A DNA stretch of 64,000 nucleotides from Candidatus Obscuribacterales bacterium (GTDB taxonomy: Bacteria > Cyanobacteriota > Vampirovibrionia > Obscuribacterales > Obscuribacteraceae): the NCBI GenBank assembly GCA_031292355.1, contig JARLHI010000075.1, forward strand, positions 310,001-374,000, given 5' to 3'. A program made the translations under genes and the position numbers. The notes below the pieces were generated by a model. That model was not told the origin of the DNA and did no database searches. It saw only the letters and a program-made list of their open reading frames with translations. The stretch's first letter is position 1. Each line of letters begins with the position of its first letter. Shown one piece after another: positions 36,920-45,749 of the stretch.

Positions 36920-38182
36920 ATGTCCAACACCAATAACCAAACCGAAAACCAAGCCTGTAAGAACCAAACTCTCGACTTCGCGACCCGGGCTATCCATCAG
37001 TCTCAAGGCGCTGATCCAGCAACTGGCGCACTGATTACACCAATCTTTCAAACATCCACTTTCGTGCTCGATGAACTGGGTAAAAACAAAGGCTATCAAT
37101 ACGCCCGCACACACAACCCCACACGCACAGCTCTTGAAGATTGCCTGGCATCGCTCGAAAATGCGAAGTACGGTGTGGCTTGTGCATCGGGTCTGGCTGC
37201 TGTTTCTGTAGTGGCAGGCATACTGCAAGCAGGCGATCATGTAATAGTCGGTGAAGACGTTTATGGTGGCGTTTATCGTTTATTCGAGCGTGTTTTTAGT
37301 CGCTACGGTATCAAATTCACTTATGTCGACACTCGTCAAATCGACAAAGTAGAAGCAGCGATAACTCCACAAACAAAACTCGTATGGCTTGAGACGCCGA
37401 CCAATCCACTCTTGCGCCTGGCTGACTTGAAGGCTGTAGGAGATCTCGCCAAAGCCCACAATTTGATTTATGTGGTCGACAATACTTTCGCCACTCCTTA
37501 CTTCCAACGTCCATTAGAATTTGGCGCAAGCGTAATCGTCCACAGCACAACCAAATACCTGAGCGGACACAGCGACATCATTGGCGGTGCAGTCATCTGC
37601 AACGACGAAGACCTGTATGAACAAATCAAATTCGTCCAGAACGCAACAGGCGCCGTGCCCGGTCCGATGGATTGTTACCTCGCTTTGCGCGGCATCAAGA
37701 CCCTTGCTCTGCGTATGAGAGAACACGAGCGCAACGCCAACGCTGTTGCGACTTTCCTTGAATCACACGCTCAAGTTGAAGAAGTTTATTTCCCCGGTTT
37801 GACTTCACACCCTCAGCACGACCTCGCCAAAAAGCAAATGAGCGGATTTGGTGGCATGGTTTCTTTTGTCGTCAAAGGCGGACTAGAAGGCGCTCGCGCA
37901 CTCGTTAACAACACAAAGTTATTTCAACTTGCAGAAAGTCTGGGCGGCGTGAAGTCATTGCTTTGCCATCCATCCACAATGACTCATGCGCCAATTCCTC
38001 TAGATGTGCAGGCTCGATGCGGCATCGGTCAGGGTCTAATCCGCCTCTCAGTAGGCATCGAATGCGCCAATGACCTCATTGCAGATCTCGACCAGGGTCT
38101 GGATAAAGCAGCCAAGGCAACCACGGCATCCACAAGTGTTACTCAGACAGTCAAAACTCCAGCTGTAGCAGGCGCACGTTAG
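36920..38182 (+). CDS. metB: trans-sulfuration PLP enzyme, cystathionine gamma-synthase type
   Basis: The 420-residue protein belongs to the Cys/Met metabolism PLP family: YARTHNPTR at 61-69, EDVYGGVYRLF at 112-122 with the stacking tyrosine, VVDNTFATPYFQRPLEFGA, and the PLP lysine at 212 in HSTTKYLSGHSD. The family includes cystathionine gamma-synthase, gamma-lyase and O-acyl-homoserine sulfhydrylase, and sequence alone does not separate them reliably. The aspartokinase 30 bases downstream and the Met-rich attenuator upstream favour a biosynthetic role in making cystathionine or homocysteine from an activated homoserine. An Ala/Thr-rich tail of about 25 residues follows the domain. Confidence 0.88.
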   Translation: MSNTNNQTENQACKNQTLDFATRAIHQSQGADPATGALITPIFQTSTFVLDELGKNKGYQYARTHNPTRTALEDCLASLENAKYGVACASGLAAVSVVAGILQAGDHVIVGEDVYGGVYRLFERVFSRYGIKFTYVDTRQIDKVEAAITPQTKLVWLETPTNPLLRLADLKAVGDLAKAHNLIYVVDNTFATPYFQRPLEFGASVIVHSTTKYLSGHSDIIGGAVICNDEDLYEQIKFVQNATGAVPGPMDCYLALRGIKTLALRMREHERNANAVATFLESHAQVEEVYFPGLTSHPQHDLAKKQMSGFGGMVSFVVKGGLEGARALVNNTKLFQLAESLGGVKSLLCHPSTMTHAPIPLDVQARCGIGQGLIRLSVGIECANDLIADLDQGLDKAAKATTASTSVTQTVKTPAVAGAR

Positions 38183-38211
38183 TCATCCACTTATTTTGCG
38201 AGAGAACAAAT

Positions 38212-39042
38212 ATGTCAAACATTGCAGTCCTAAAATTCGGCGGTACATCCGTCAAAAATGTACAGCGCCTGCGTCATGTCGCCTCTATTGTGAAGGAGGC
38301 GGCGAAAACGCAAAAAGTAATTGTGGTCGTCTCGGCGATGGGCGACGCCACTGACCGCCTGGTGCACCTGGCCAATCAATGCGCAGAAAAACCACATGCT
38401 GCCGAACTTGATGTTTTACTTTCAACCGGCGAGCAAGTGACAATTGCCTTACTCACGATACTTTTAACAGAAATAGGCATCGCTGCTCGCTCATTGACAG
38501 GTCCCCAGGCTGGCATATTGACTGACGATAATCACAGCGACGCGAATATCGTCAGCATAGATGGACGCATCATTGAAAACGCATTCGAACAATTTGATGT
38601 TCTGGTCATCGCCGGATTTCAGGGAGCAACGGCTTCGGGCAAAATTTCCACGCTCGGTCGTGGCGGCTCCGATACTACAGCCGTCGCTGTAGCGGCTGCT
38701 GTCAAAGCCACTTCCTGCGACATTTACACAGATGTAAATGGCATCTACGACTGCGATCCCAACAAAAACGTCGATGCCTGCAAATTCGATTCAATCAGTT
38801 TTGATGAATGTCTGGAGCTCGCTCAAAATGGTGCTCAAGTCATTCATCCACGAGCGGTGATTGCAGCCCGCAACTATAACTTGCCAGTCACCGTTAGAAG
38901 CACTTTTCAGCTTGACGACCTCGGCACCCTGGTTGGCAAGGTAGTTGGAGCTCCTAAAGTTTCGTCAACTGACAGATTCGAACAGAATTGCCATTTTATA
39001 GATACTGTTAATCTTAAAGAAACTGCTGGGGCGATTGGATGA
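38212..39042 (+). CDS. lysC: aspartate kinase lacking ACT domains
   Basis: The 276-residue protein has the amino acid kinase fold of aspartokinase: KFGGTSV at 8-14, VVVSAMGDATDRL, LSTGEQV, GFQGAT, GRGGSDTTAVA, the YTDVNGIYDCDPN nucleotide site and GAQVIHPRA. It ends about 30 residues after this catalytic core, whereas ordinary aspartokinases (about 400-450 residues) carry two regulatory ACT domains. The next gene begins 36 bases later, so no displaced ACT region is present. It would phosphorylate aspartate without the usual allosteric feedback, with control left to transcription. Loss through truncation is possible, but the reading frame is clean. Confidence 0.9.
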   Translation: MSNIAVLKFGGTSVKNVQRLRHVASIVKEAAKTQKVIVVVSAMGDATDRLVHLANQCAEKPHAAELDVLLSTGEQVTIALLTILLTEIGIAARSLTGPQAGILTDDNHSDANIVSIDGRIIENAFEQFDVLVIAGFQGATASGKISTLGRGGSDTTAVAVAAAVKATSCDIYTDVNGIYDCDPNKNVDACKFDSISFDECLELAQNGAQVIHPRAVIAARNYNLPVTVRSTFQLDDLGTLVGKVVGAPKVSSTDRFEQNCHFIDTVNLKETAGAIG

Positions 39043-39078
39043 TAATCTTATGGCGGTGTCAAATGAAGGGAGCAATTG

Positions 39079-39285
39079 ATGGCGAAACTGAAAGATCTTC
39101 TCGACAAGAACGGCGAGTTCTATGAAGCGCCGCCCCTTTTGGTTCAGACAATCGAGCCTGCCGACTACATCGCCGAGACTATCCTCGAGCACATGCGTTA
39201 TGGCTACCATATGATGAGCATGACCGCGCTAAATACCGGTCCTCACGGTGGTCGCCTGCTCGTAATATTTCAGCGCACGGCTTAA
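39079..39285 (+). CDS. small conserved-looking hypothetical protein
   Basis: GGGAG six bases before the ATG at 39079 gives a clear start and 68 residues. The protein is soluble, with a helix ADYIAETILEHMRYGYHMMS and a final strand GRLLVIFQR, suggesting a small alpha/beta unit. It follows the aspartokinase by 36 bases and probably belongs to the methionine operon. I do not recognise it. Confidence 0.65.
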   Translation: MAKLKDLLDKNGEFYEAPPLLVQTIEPADYIAETILEHMRYGYHMMSMTALNTGPHGGRLLVIFQRTA

Positions 39286-39301
39286 TCATACGCGCCTGAA
39301 T

Positions 39302-40567
39302 TCAGGCGCCAGCTTCACGGGGCACAGAGCTGCTTAAATTGGCCGAATCTATATTTAAAACATCGTCCCAGTTGTGCGAAAAATCGAGCCCCAGTCTTTG
39401 CTGTTTGCGACTGACAGTAAAGCCCATCGTCAAATCAATGACTTTTATAATGACGAAAGTAAGGGCAAAGGTGAAAGCCCAGGTGCTGGCTACAGCAATG
39501 AGTTGAGCGGCGAAAAGCGCTGGATTACCATGAAAAAGTCCGTCGGCTCCAGCGGGATTAATTGCTTTGCAAGCAAAAAGACCTGTGGCTAGTGCACCCC
39601 AGGTGCCGGCCATGCCATGACAGGCCCAAACATCAAGCGCGTCTGGAATTTTGAATTTTTGTGCGAATTTGATCGAGAAATAAGAAATGGCAGAACCGAT
39701 TGCGCCTATCAATGCTGAGTCCAGAACGCCTACATAACCGCAAGCCGGCGTGATTGCCACCAGTCCGACAACGGCACCAGTAGCTACTCCCATAATTGAC
39801 AGTTTGCCTTCGCGCGAACTCAAGAAGAGCCAAACAAGAGCTGCAGCGGCCGCTGCGATGTTAGTGGTAACAAGAGCCTGAGCGGCAAGACCGTTAGCTG
39901 CAAGTGCGCTGCCACCATTGAAACCAAACCAACCGAACCACAGCAAAACAGCACCAAATAAGGTCATCGGCACGCTGTATGGTTGTAAACGATGGTCAAC
40001 ATTGTCAGGAATGTGTCTGCGCAAGGCGTAAGACATTGCAAGACCAGCTACACCAGCGGTTATATGTACGACCGTGCCGCCGGCAAAGTCGAGTGCGCCT
40101 AAATTGTGCAACCAGCCACCAGTACCCCAAACCCAGTGGGCGACTGGATCATAGACAAGTGTCGTCCAGATCAATGTGAAAACAATAAACGCGTTGAATT
40201 TGACGCGCTCAGCAAAAGCACCAGTAATGAGGGCGGGCGTGATAATGGCAAACTTCATTTGAAAGAGCATGAAAGCCATATGCGGGATGGTCGCAGCATA
40301 TTCAGTAACCGAATCAGGCGTGATGCCATGCAAACCAAACCACTGCAAATCGCCAATTAAATGTCTGATGTCGACGCCGAAACTGAGCGTATAACCAATC
40401 AAAATCCACTGGATAGAGACGATCAACAAAGTGGTGAAGCTCAACATAAATGTTGTGAGAACATTCTTTTGCTGGACCATGCCGCCATAGAAAAGCCCTA
40501 AAGCTGGTGTCATCAACATGACCAGCGATGAAGAGGCCAGGACCCAGGCGGTGTCACCGTTGTTCAT
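39302..40567 (-). CDS. amt: ammonium transporter (Amt family)
   Basis: The 421-residue membrane protein has eleven predicted helices and the Amt landmarks: TPALGLFYGGMV in helix 1, FAERVKFNAF, the signature DFAGGTVVHITAGVAGL with the pore histidine, and a second conserved His in ACHGMAGTWGALATG. It conducts ammonium into the cell. No signal peptide precedes helix 1. No PII (glnK) gene lies next to it in the window. Confidence 0.96.
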   Translation of the reverse strand: MNNGDTAWVLASSSLVMLMTPALGLFYGGMVQQKNVLTTFMLSFTTLLIVSIQWILIGYTLSFGVDIRHLIGDLQWFGLHGITPDSVTEYAATIPHMAFMLFQMKFAIITPALITGAFAERVKFNAFIVFTLIWTTLVYDPVAHWVWGTGGWLHNLGALDFAGGTVVHITAGVAGLAMSYALRRHIPDNVDHRLQPYSVPMTLFGAVLLWFGWFGFNGGSALAANGLAAQALVTTNIAAAAAALVWLFLSSREGKLSIMGVATGAVVGLVAITPACGYVGVLDSALIGAIGSAISYFSIKFAQKFKIPDALDVWACHGMAGTWGALATGLFACKAINPAGADGLFHGNPALFAAQLIAVASTWAFTFALTFVIIKVIDLTMGFTVSRKQQRLGLDFSHNWDDVLNIDSANLSSSVPREAGA

Positions 40568-40721
40568 AAGCTAAGCAGGCGCCTCAAATACAGTTGTCAG
40601 CAGACGCTAACTATCCTAGCAGCGCGAGGTCGGCATTGCAGCCCTTTGTAAAATTTAAAAACCAGTAATGTGACAATCCAAGGGCGTCCTGCAAAAACAA
40701 CACAGACAAACGCGTCTCTTT

Positions 40722-40734
40722 AACGCGCGTAAAG
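40722..40734 (+). repeat. 13-base direct repeat near the relaxase-like gene
   Basis: AACGCGCGTAAAG occurs here, 122 bases before the relaxase-like start, and again inside the gene at 40994-41006. The upstream copy is flanked by CTTT, giving a near-palindrome centred on ACGCGCGT. A nicking-site role is conceivable but untested. Confidence 0.35.
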
Positions 40735-40855
40735 CGTGATGAAAACACGTACAAACGACGTCATGCGCTTTGGAAAACTGTGCAATTGTGCATAGGCGTA
40801 ACACCCAACCAGAATTAGACTTTGCCGTAACAAACTCTTTCATGGAGAACAGCAA

Positions 40856-41350
40856 ATGTCTGCCTATATAGAAATGTTCGCCATTGGGCGCTACGACAGC
40901 TGCCATTATCTCGCGCGTACCAAGGGATATCTGCATTACATGAAAACGCGAGAAGGCTCTGACTATGCCGAGAATCGTCCACGACCCATTTTCAACGCGC
41001 GTAAAGATAATGTGGCGACTGAATTCATTTTATCGGCGGTGAAAAAACAACCACTGATAAAAACGTGCGCATATGGCGTTATGTTGAATCCAAACTCTCA
41101 TCACTTCGACTGTCAAAGCCTGGTGCGAGCGGTCTTTAGACAGTACCGCAACGAAACTGGAATCGAACTCGAATGGTTTGCCACTATTCATAAAAACACC
41201 GAGCATTCACATGCGCACATTATTGTGATGCCAACTGATGCTCGCGACCGCAGCATTATGATTCGCGGCGTCGATAAAAACTTGCTTCAATTTCTTGCCA
41301 ACCAATGGCTGCAAACTGAGCGTATTGCAGCTGCTCGTCCGGCTTCATGA
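40856..41350 (+). CDS. orphan VirD2-like relaxase (HUH endonuclease) domain protein
   Basis: The 164-residue protein ends its core with IHKNTEHSHAHIIV, where His112, His117, His119 and His121 have exactly the spacing of motif III in VirD2/MOBP relaxases (H-x4-H-x-H-x-H). The preceding CAYGVMLNPNSHHFDCQSL and the N-terminal YLHYMKTREGS also resemble relaxases that share this motif, and Tyr25 or Tyr28 is a candidate nucleophile. Typical relaxases are several hundred residues with a helicase or other C-terminal part; here only the nickase core exists. No mobilisation, coupling or replication genes are nearby. It may nick a specific site or may have been recruited for another function. Confidence 0.72.
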   Translation: MSAYIEMFAIGRYDSCHYLARTKGYLHYMKTREGSDYAENRPRPIFNARKDNVATEFILSAVKKQPLIKTCAYGVMLNPNSHHFDCQSLVRAVFRQYRNETGIELEWFATIHKNTEHSHAHIIVMPTDARDRSIMIRGVDKNLLQFLANQWLQTERIAAARPAS

Positions 41351-41360
41351 CAAAGGCAAT

Positions 41361-42605
41361 TTATTTTGTTCGCACCATAAGTTTGCGCGGACCACGCAAA
41401 GCAAATGGGGATTGAAAATCAATATTGTTTGATACCAATTTTAAATCTGGCAGAGTCGCAAATAAAGTAGTGATGGCGATAGCTCCTTCGGCTTCAGCTA
41501 AAGAGGCGCCAATGCAGCGGTGAATGCCTTCGCTGAAAGAAAGGTGATGAGTGCTCGTGCGCGTTATGTCGAAAACATCGGCATTGGGAAATTGCTCCTC
41601 ATCGCGATTAGCACTGCCTAAAAGCATCCAAACCATATCGCCGCTTTTTATTGTTTGACCGGATAGCACAACGTCCTTGTTTGCCAGTCTTGGTGCCGCC
41701 TGAACGGGGCTTTCGTAACGCAACACTTCGTTTATGACTGAATGCGCAAGCTCTGGTTTTTGTTTGAACATTGCCAGTTGTTCTGGATGCCGCAGCAAAC
41801 AAAGAACAGCATTGGAAATGAGATTAACTGTGGTTTCATGACCAGCCACAATCAGCAAAATCAAGTTGCTGAGAAGCTCGGCTGTGCTCAATTTGGTGCC
41901 GTCTTCCTCGGCTTGCACCAGAACGCTGAGCAAATCGTTTTGAGGATTTTTGCGTCTGTCTTCGATCATTGGTGTCAAATAATGACGCAACTCAATGACG
42001 GCCTTACCTGAGTCATACAACTTGGGCAGAGCACGATTACCACCAATAATGGCCACCAGTGCTTTTGACCAGGATTTCAATTTATCTGCGTCAGAGACAG
42101 GAATACCGATAATCAAGCCAATAATGGCCAGTGGCAAAGGGAATGCAAAATCAGCAATCAGGTCAAACTGCTCCTTCTGCTTCGCTAGCTCAAGCAAGTG
42201 GTGCGCCACCTTCTCAATTTCAGGCTTCAACGCGTGAATCGTCGATGGGGCAAATGCTCGCCCGACGACCGCTCTTACCCTGGTGTGATCAGGTGGATTC
42301 ATATTCAGCATCCAGGTAGCCGAGGTTTCTTTCAACGCCTTGAACTGCGGAAACCATTGCAACCATGCTGGGTTTGGAGTGTATTTCCAGCGCTGTATCT
42401 GCTTTTCGAAATCGGGGCTGCGCAAAATGTGCTGCGTGTCGTTGTAGCGGCTGACAACCCAGGACTTGTTAGCCTCACACCACCAGATGGGCGCATTCTC
42501 TCGGAAGGCAGCCAAAAGTTGATAAGGTTCATTAATAAACGACTGATCTGTAAGACTTAATGGATTAACCAGCTTTTGAGCGGTGAATACAGTATTATTC
42601 GACAT
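41361..42605 (-). CDS. cytochrome P450
   Basis: At 414 residues this is a soluble bacterial P450. The I-helix oxygen-activation motif is AGHETT, the K-helix ExxR is EVLRYESP, and the haem loop FSEGIHRCIG carries the thiolate ligand Cys364. It hydroxylates a hydrophobic substrate using electrons from ferredoxin or flavodoxin; neither partner is encoded alongside. It ends ten bases from the convergent relaxase-like gene. Confidence 0.95.
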   Translation of the reverse strand: MSNNTVFTAQKLVNPLSLTDQSFINEPYQLLAAFRENAPIWWCEANKSWVVSRYNDTQHILRSPDFEKQIQRWKYTPNPAWLQWFPQFKALKETSATWMLNMNPPDHTRVRAVVGRAFAPSTIHALKPEIEKVAHHLLELAKQKEQFDLIADFAFPLPLAIIGLIIGIPVSDADKLKSWSKALVAIIGGNRALPKLYDSGKAVIELRHYLTPMIEDRRKNPQNDLLSVLVQAEEDGTKLSTAELLSNLILLIVAGHETTVNLISNAVLCLLRHPEQLAMFKQKPELAHSVINEVLRYESPVQAAPRLANKDVVLSGQTIKSGDMVWMLLGSANRDEEQFPNADVFDITRTSTHHLSFSEGIHRCIGASLAEAEGAIAITTLFATLPDLKLVSNNIDFQSPFALRGPRKLMVRTK

Positions 42606-42704
42606 TTTTTAAGCGACCTGACTCAGCAAGATTTCTATCAGTGCAAAGCCTAGATCCCGGACCGAAAAAAAGCGACGATTCGGGGAGATTTGGAGTAAAT
42701 ATTT

Positions 42705-43085
42705 ATGAAATGTAAGGCACGTAGCATCGGCAGGTTTTTGCTTGCGTCCTTCTTTGTTTATGCCGGCGTCATGCACTTTGTGCGCCCAAAGAATTTCATC
42801 AAAATCATGCCTGACATGCCCTACAAGCGCGAACTCGTTTATTTAAGTGGCTTCTTTGAAATTCTTGGCGGGGTCGGATTGCTCGTGAAGCCTGTGCGCA
42901 AACCCGCTGGCATCGGTTTGATTGCCCTACTCTGGGCTGTGTTTCCGGCAAACGTCAATATGGCAATCAACAATATCAATTTCGGCTTTCTACCAATCTG
43001 GGCACTATGGGCGCGCTTGCCCTTGCAGTTTGTGTTAATGAAACTGGTGTCGCTTGTAGCATCGGAAGCGCCCAGCAACAAGTAA
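42705..43085 (+). CDS. DoxX-like membrane protein
   Basis: The 126-residue protein has four hydrophobic helices. FFVYAGVMHFVRPKNFIKIMP followed by LSGFFEILGGVGLLV is the usual DoxX pattern with the conserved His and Glu, and VFPANVNMAI precedes the final helix. Such proteins are small membrane subunits of uncertain role, sometimes linked to thiosulfate or quinone chemistry. It is divergent from the P450 gene and converges on the UvrA-like gene with four bases between stops. Confidence 0.85.
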   Translation: MKCKARSIGRFLLASFFVYAGVMHFVRPKNFIKIMPDMPYKRELVYLSGFFEILGGVGLLVKPVRKPAGIGLIALLWAVFPANVNMAINNINFGFLPIWALWARLPLQFVLMKLVSLVASEAPSNK

Positions 43086-43089
43086 AAGC

Positions 43090-45666
43090 CTAGCGGTTTA
43101 AATAGGCAGCTAGATATGGCGCCGTTTTGCTCTTTTTCGACACAGCAAGCGTCTGCGGCGAACCCTCAACCACTATTTTTCCACCTTCGTCGCCAGCTCC
43201 AGGTCCTACGTCTATAACCCAATCACTGAACGCAACGATGCGCATTTCATGCTCGACAACTATGACAGTGTTGCCTAATTCGACCAATCCATCGAGCTGA
43301 GTCATCAGCCTTTCCACATCGGAGGGATGCAAGCCGGTAGTCGGCTCGTCAAGCACATAGAGAGTGTCGCCGCGATGAACACGCTGCAACTCAGTAGCCA
43401 ATTTAATGCGTTGTGCTTCACCACCAGATAATTCGGTCGCCGGCTGACCGAGCCGTAGATAGCCTAGTCCCACTTCTTTCAAGACATGAAACGAACGTTT
43501 GAGAGCCGGTTCGTCTTGGAAAAATTCATACGCATCATCGACGGTTAGATGCAAAATTTCGGCGATATTTTTGCCATTGACTTTTACTTCAAGCGTTTTA
43601 GCGTTGTATCTATCGCCTTTGCAGGTTGGACACGGCGCATAAACACTTGGCAAAAAGAGCAATTCAACCATGACGAAGCCTTCACCTTCGCAATTTTCGC
43701 AACGCCCTTTGGCGACATTGAAAGAGAATCGCCCAGCATCATAATGACGGCTCTTAGCCATTTTTGTGGCTGCAAATATCTTGCGGATGTTGTCGAACAA
43801 ACCAGTATATGTTGCCAAATTCGACCGAGGAGTGCGTCCAATCGGCTTTTGATCGACGACAACCAAACGTTTGACGCCATCCATGCCAGAGACTATTTTG
43901 CCACCAGTCGGGGCAACCACCTGGCGTTCAAGCTCCTCGCTCTCATCTTCAACTACAGGCACATTTTGGCCCAGCTTCTCGGCAACGAGTTCGACGAGAG
44001 CCTGGCTAATCAAGCTAGATTTGCCAGATCCAGAAACGCCAGTAACGCTGGTAAAAACTCCTAGAGGGAATTGAACATCCAGTCCGTTTAAATTATTACG
44101 AGTAATACCACTTAATTTCAAAAAGCTTTTTGCTTTACGCAAATCCCTATTTGGCAATTGTTCTTCGGCGAATAAATATTTCTTGGTTTGCGATTGAGCA
44201 ACATCCTTTAGGCCCGCTGCTGGCCCGCTATACAAGATGTGTCCGCCTTTTTCACCAGCGTCAGGTCCAACGTCGACAATCCAGTCGGCCTTTCGAATTA
44301 CATCCAAATCATGTTCGACCACAAAAAGAGAATTGCCCGATGCTTTCAATTGAGCAAGTGCTGAGAGCAACGCTTCGGTATCAGCCGGATGCAGTCCAGC
44401 AGATGGTTCATCGAGAACATAAACAACACCAAACAAATTGGAACGCACTTGCGTGGCCAAACGCAAACGCTGCAATTCGCCAGGCGAGAGGGTGGGCGTG
44501 CTGCGATCTAAAGAAAGATAACCAAGCCCAAGAGAAGTGAGGACCTTAATGCGTAAATCGAGATCGGTCGCGATGCGTTGAGCGACGATACTTTTCTCGG
44601 GATGCTCTTTTTGCATTCGGGCAAGCGCATTTGATGTGCCATCAACATACGAGCGCAAAATCTGCGCCAGTTTTTTCAAAGGCAAATTGCAGATTTCGGC
44701 AATATCGAGATCTGCGAATTTAACCGACAAAGATTCGCGACGCAGCCGTTTGCCCTGACAGAGACTGCATTGAGTGCTCACCATGTATCGAGAAACGCGC
44801 TTTTTCATGAGCGCGGATTGTGTGTTTGCAAAATTGTAGAGTACATGCCGTTTGGCGCTGGAAAAATTACCGTGGTAACTTGGTTCCATTTTTTGTTTGA
44901 TCGCGCGCTTCACCTCAGCCGCTTCAAAACCCGCATAAACAGGAACAACTGGTTGTTCTTCGGTGAATAAAATCCAGTCACGGTCCTTCTTTGATAATTC
45001 ACGCCACGGCTTGTCGATGTCATACCCTAATGTGACCAGCATATCGCGCAAGTTTTGACCATGCCAGGCAGGCGGCCAGGCGGCAATAGCGCGCTCGCGA
45101 ATAGTCAGTGAATCATCAGGCACCATCGATGCTTCAGTCACTTCATAGCGCCGTCCCAGACCATGACATTCAGGGCAGGCACCAGCGGGGGTATTCGTTG
45201 AAAAAGCCTCGGCTTCTAAATGAGGTTGCTCCTTGGGGTAGACGCCAGCACGCGAATACAGCATGCGCAAAAGATTCGACAAAGTAGTGACGCTTCCCAC
45301 TGATGAGCGCGTGCTCGCGGTGCCGCGTTGTTGCTGTAAAGCCACAGCCGGCGGTAGTCCTTCGATAGCATCGACTTCAGGCACGCTCATTTGGTGAAAC
45401 AAGCGCCTGGCGTATGGAGATACAGACTCAAGATAGCGTCTTTGCGCTTCGGCATAAAGCGTGCCGAAAGCAAGCGATGATTTGCCAGAGCCAGACACCC
45501 CAGTAAAAACCACAAGAGCATCGCGCGGAATATCTAAATCGATGTTTTTTAAATTGTTTTCGCGTGCGCCTCTTACTTGAACAAAGCCAGAGACGACGTG
45601 CGCGTTTCCTGTGGTTATCTCTGAATTATCTTGGCGCTTCAGTTGATGATGAGCATTTGCAGACAT
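43090..45666 (-). CDS. UvrA-like ABC ATPase, short (UvrA2-type)
   Basis: The ATG at 45666 gives 858 residues; a TTG two codons earlier is also open. Two ATPase halves are present, with Walker A GVSGSGKSS in both, ABC signatures LSPGELQRL and LSGGEAQRI, and zinc finger Cys pairs (CPECHGLG, CSLCQG, CENCEGEG, CPTCKG). UvrA proper has about 940-1000 residues; the missing length lies mostly in the first half, where the UvrB-binding domain sits, as in UvrA2/drug-resistance-associated forms. It may therefore protect or repair DNA without the UvrBC pathway. A separate canonical uvrA would be expected elsewhere. Confidence 0.9.
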   Translation of the reverse strand: MSANAHHQLKRQDNSEITTGNAHVVSGFVQVRGARENNLKNIDLDIPRDALVVFTGVSGSGKSSLAFGTLYAEAQRRYLESVSPYARRLFHQMSVPEVDAIEGLPPAVALQQQRGTASTRSSVGSVTTLSNLLRMLYSRAGVYPKEQPHLEAEAFSTNTPAGACPECHGLGRRYEVTEASMVPDDSLTIRERAIAAWPPAWHGQNLRDMLVTLGYDIDKPWRELSKKDRDWILFTEEQPVVPVYAGFEAAEVKRAIKQKMEPSYHGNFSSAKRHVLYNFANTQSALMKKRVSRYMVSTQCSLCQGKRLRRESLSVKFADLDIAEICNLPLKKLAQILRSYVDGTSNALARMQKEHPEKSIVAQRIATDLDLRIKVLTSLGLGYLSLDRSTPTLSPGELQRLRLATQVRSNLFGVVYVLDEPSAGLHPADTEALLSALAQLKASGNSLFVVEHDLDVIRKADWIVDVGPDAGEKGGHILYSGPAAGLKDVAQSQTKKYLFAEEQLPNRDLRKAKSFLKLSGITRNNLNGLDVQFPLGVFTSVTGVSGSGKSSLISQALVELVAEKLGQNVPVVEDESEELERQVVAPTGGKIVSGMDGVKRLVVVDQKPIGRTPRSNLATYTGLFDNIRKIFAATKMAKSRHYDAGRFSFNVAKGRCENCEGEGFVMVELLFLPSVYAPCPTCKGDRYNAKTLEVKVNGKNIAEILHLTVDDAYEFFQDEPALKRSFHVLKEVGLGYLRLGQPATELSGGEAQRIKLATELQRVHRGDTLYVLDEPTTGLHPSDVERLMTQLDGLVELGNTVIVVEHEMRIVAFSDWVIDVGPGAGDEGGKIVVEGSPQTLAVSKKSKTAPYLAAYLNR

Positions 45667-45749
45667 AGTCAAGGCACAGAGTCTCCACTTTAACAGTTGA
45701 GCACAGGGACTGCGTTAAGAGCCAGGGCACGGTCAAAGTATATCGCTAT

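Noticed and set aside
36752..36920. SAM riboswitch upstream of the metB-type gene
   Set aside because: I could not find the conserved core or helices of the SAM-I family in the leader, and the Met-rich frame gives a simpler reading. A covariance-model search is still needed, so this is rejected only provisionally.
40722..41006. 13-base direct repeat as an oriT of the relaxase-like protein
   Set aside because: The second copy is inside the coding sequence, and no inverted repeat with a nick-site pattern is evident, so it stays only a weak hint.
43549..44540. Long plus-strand frames opposite the UvrA-like gene
   Set aside because: They are antisense to a strongly conserved gene, have no ribosome sites and give no protein-like composition.
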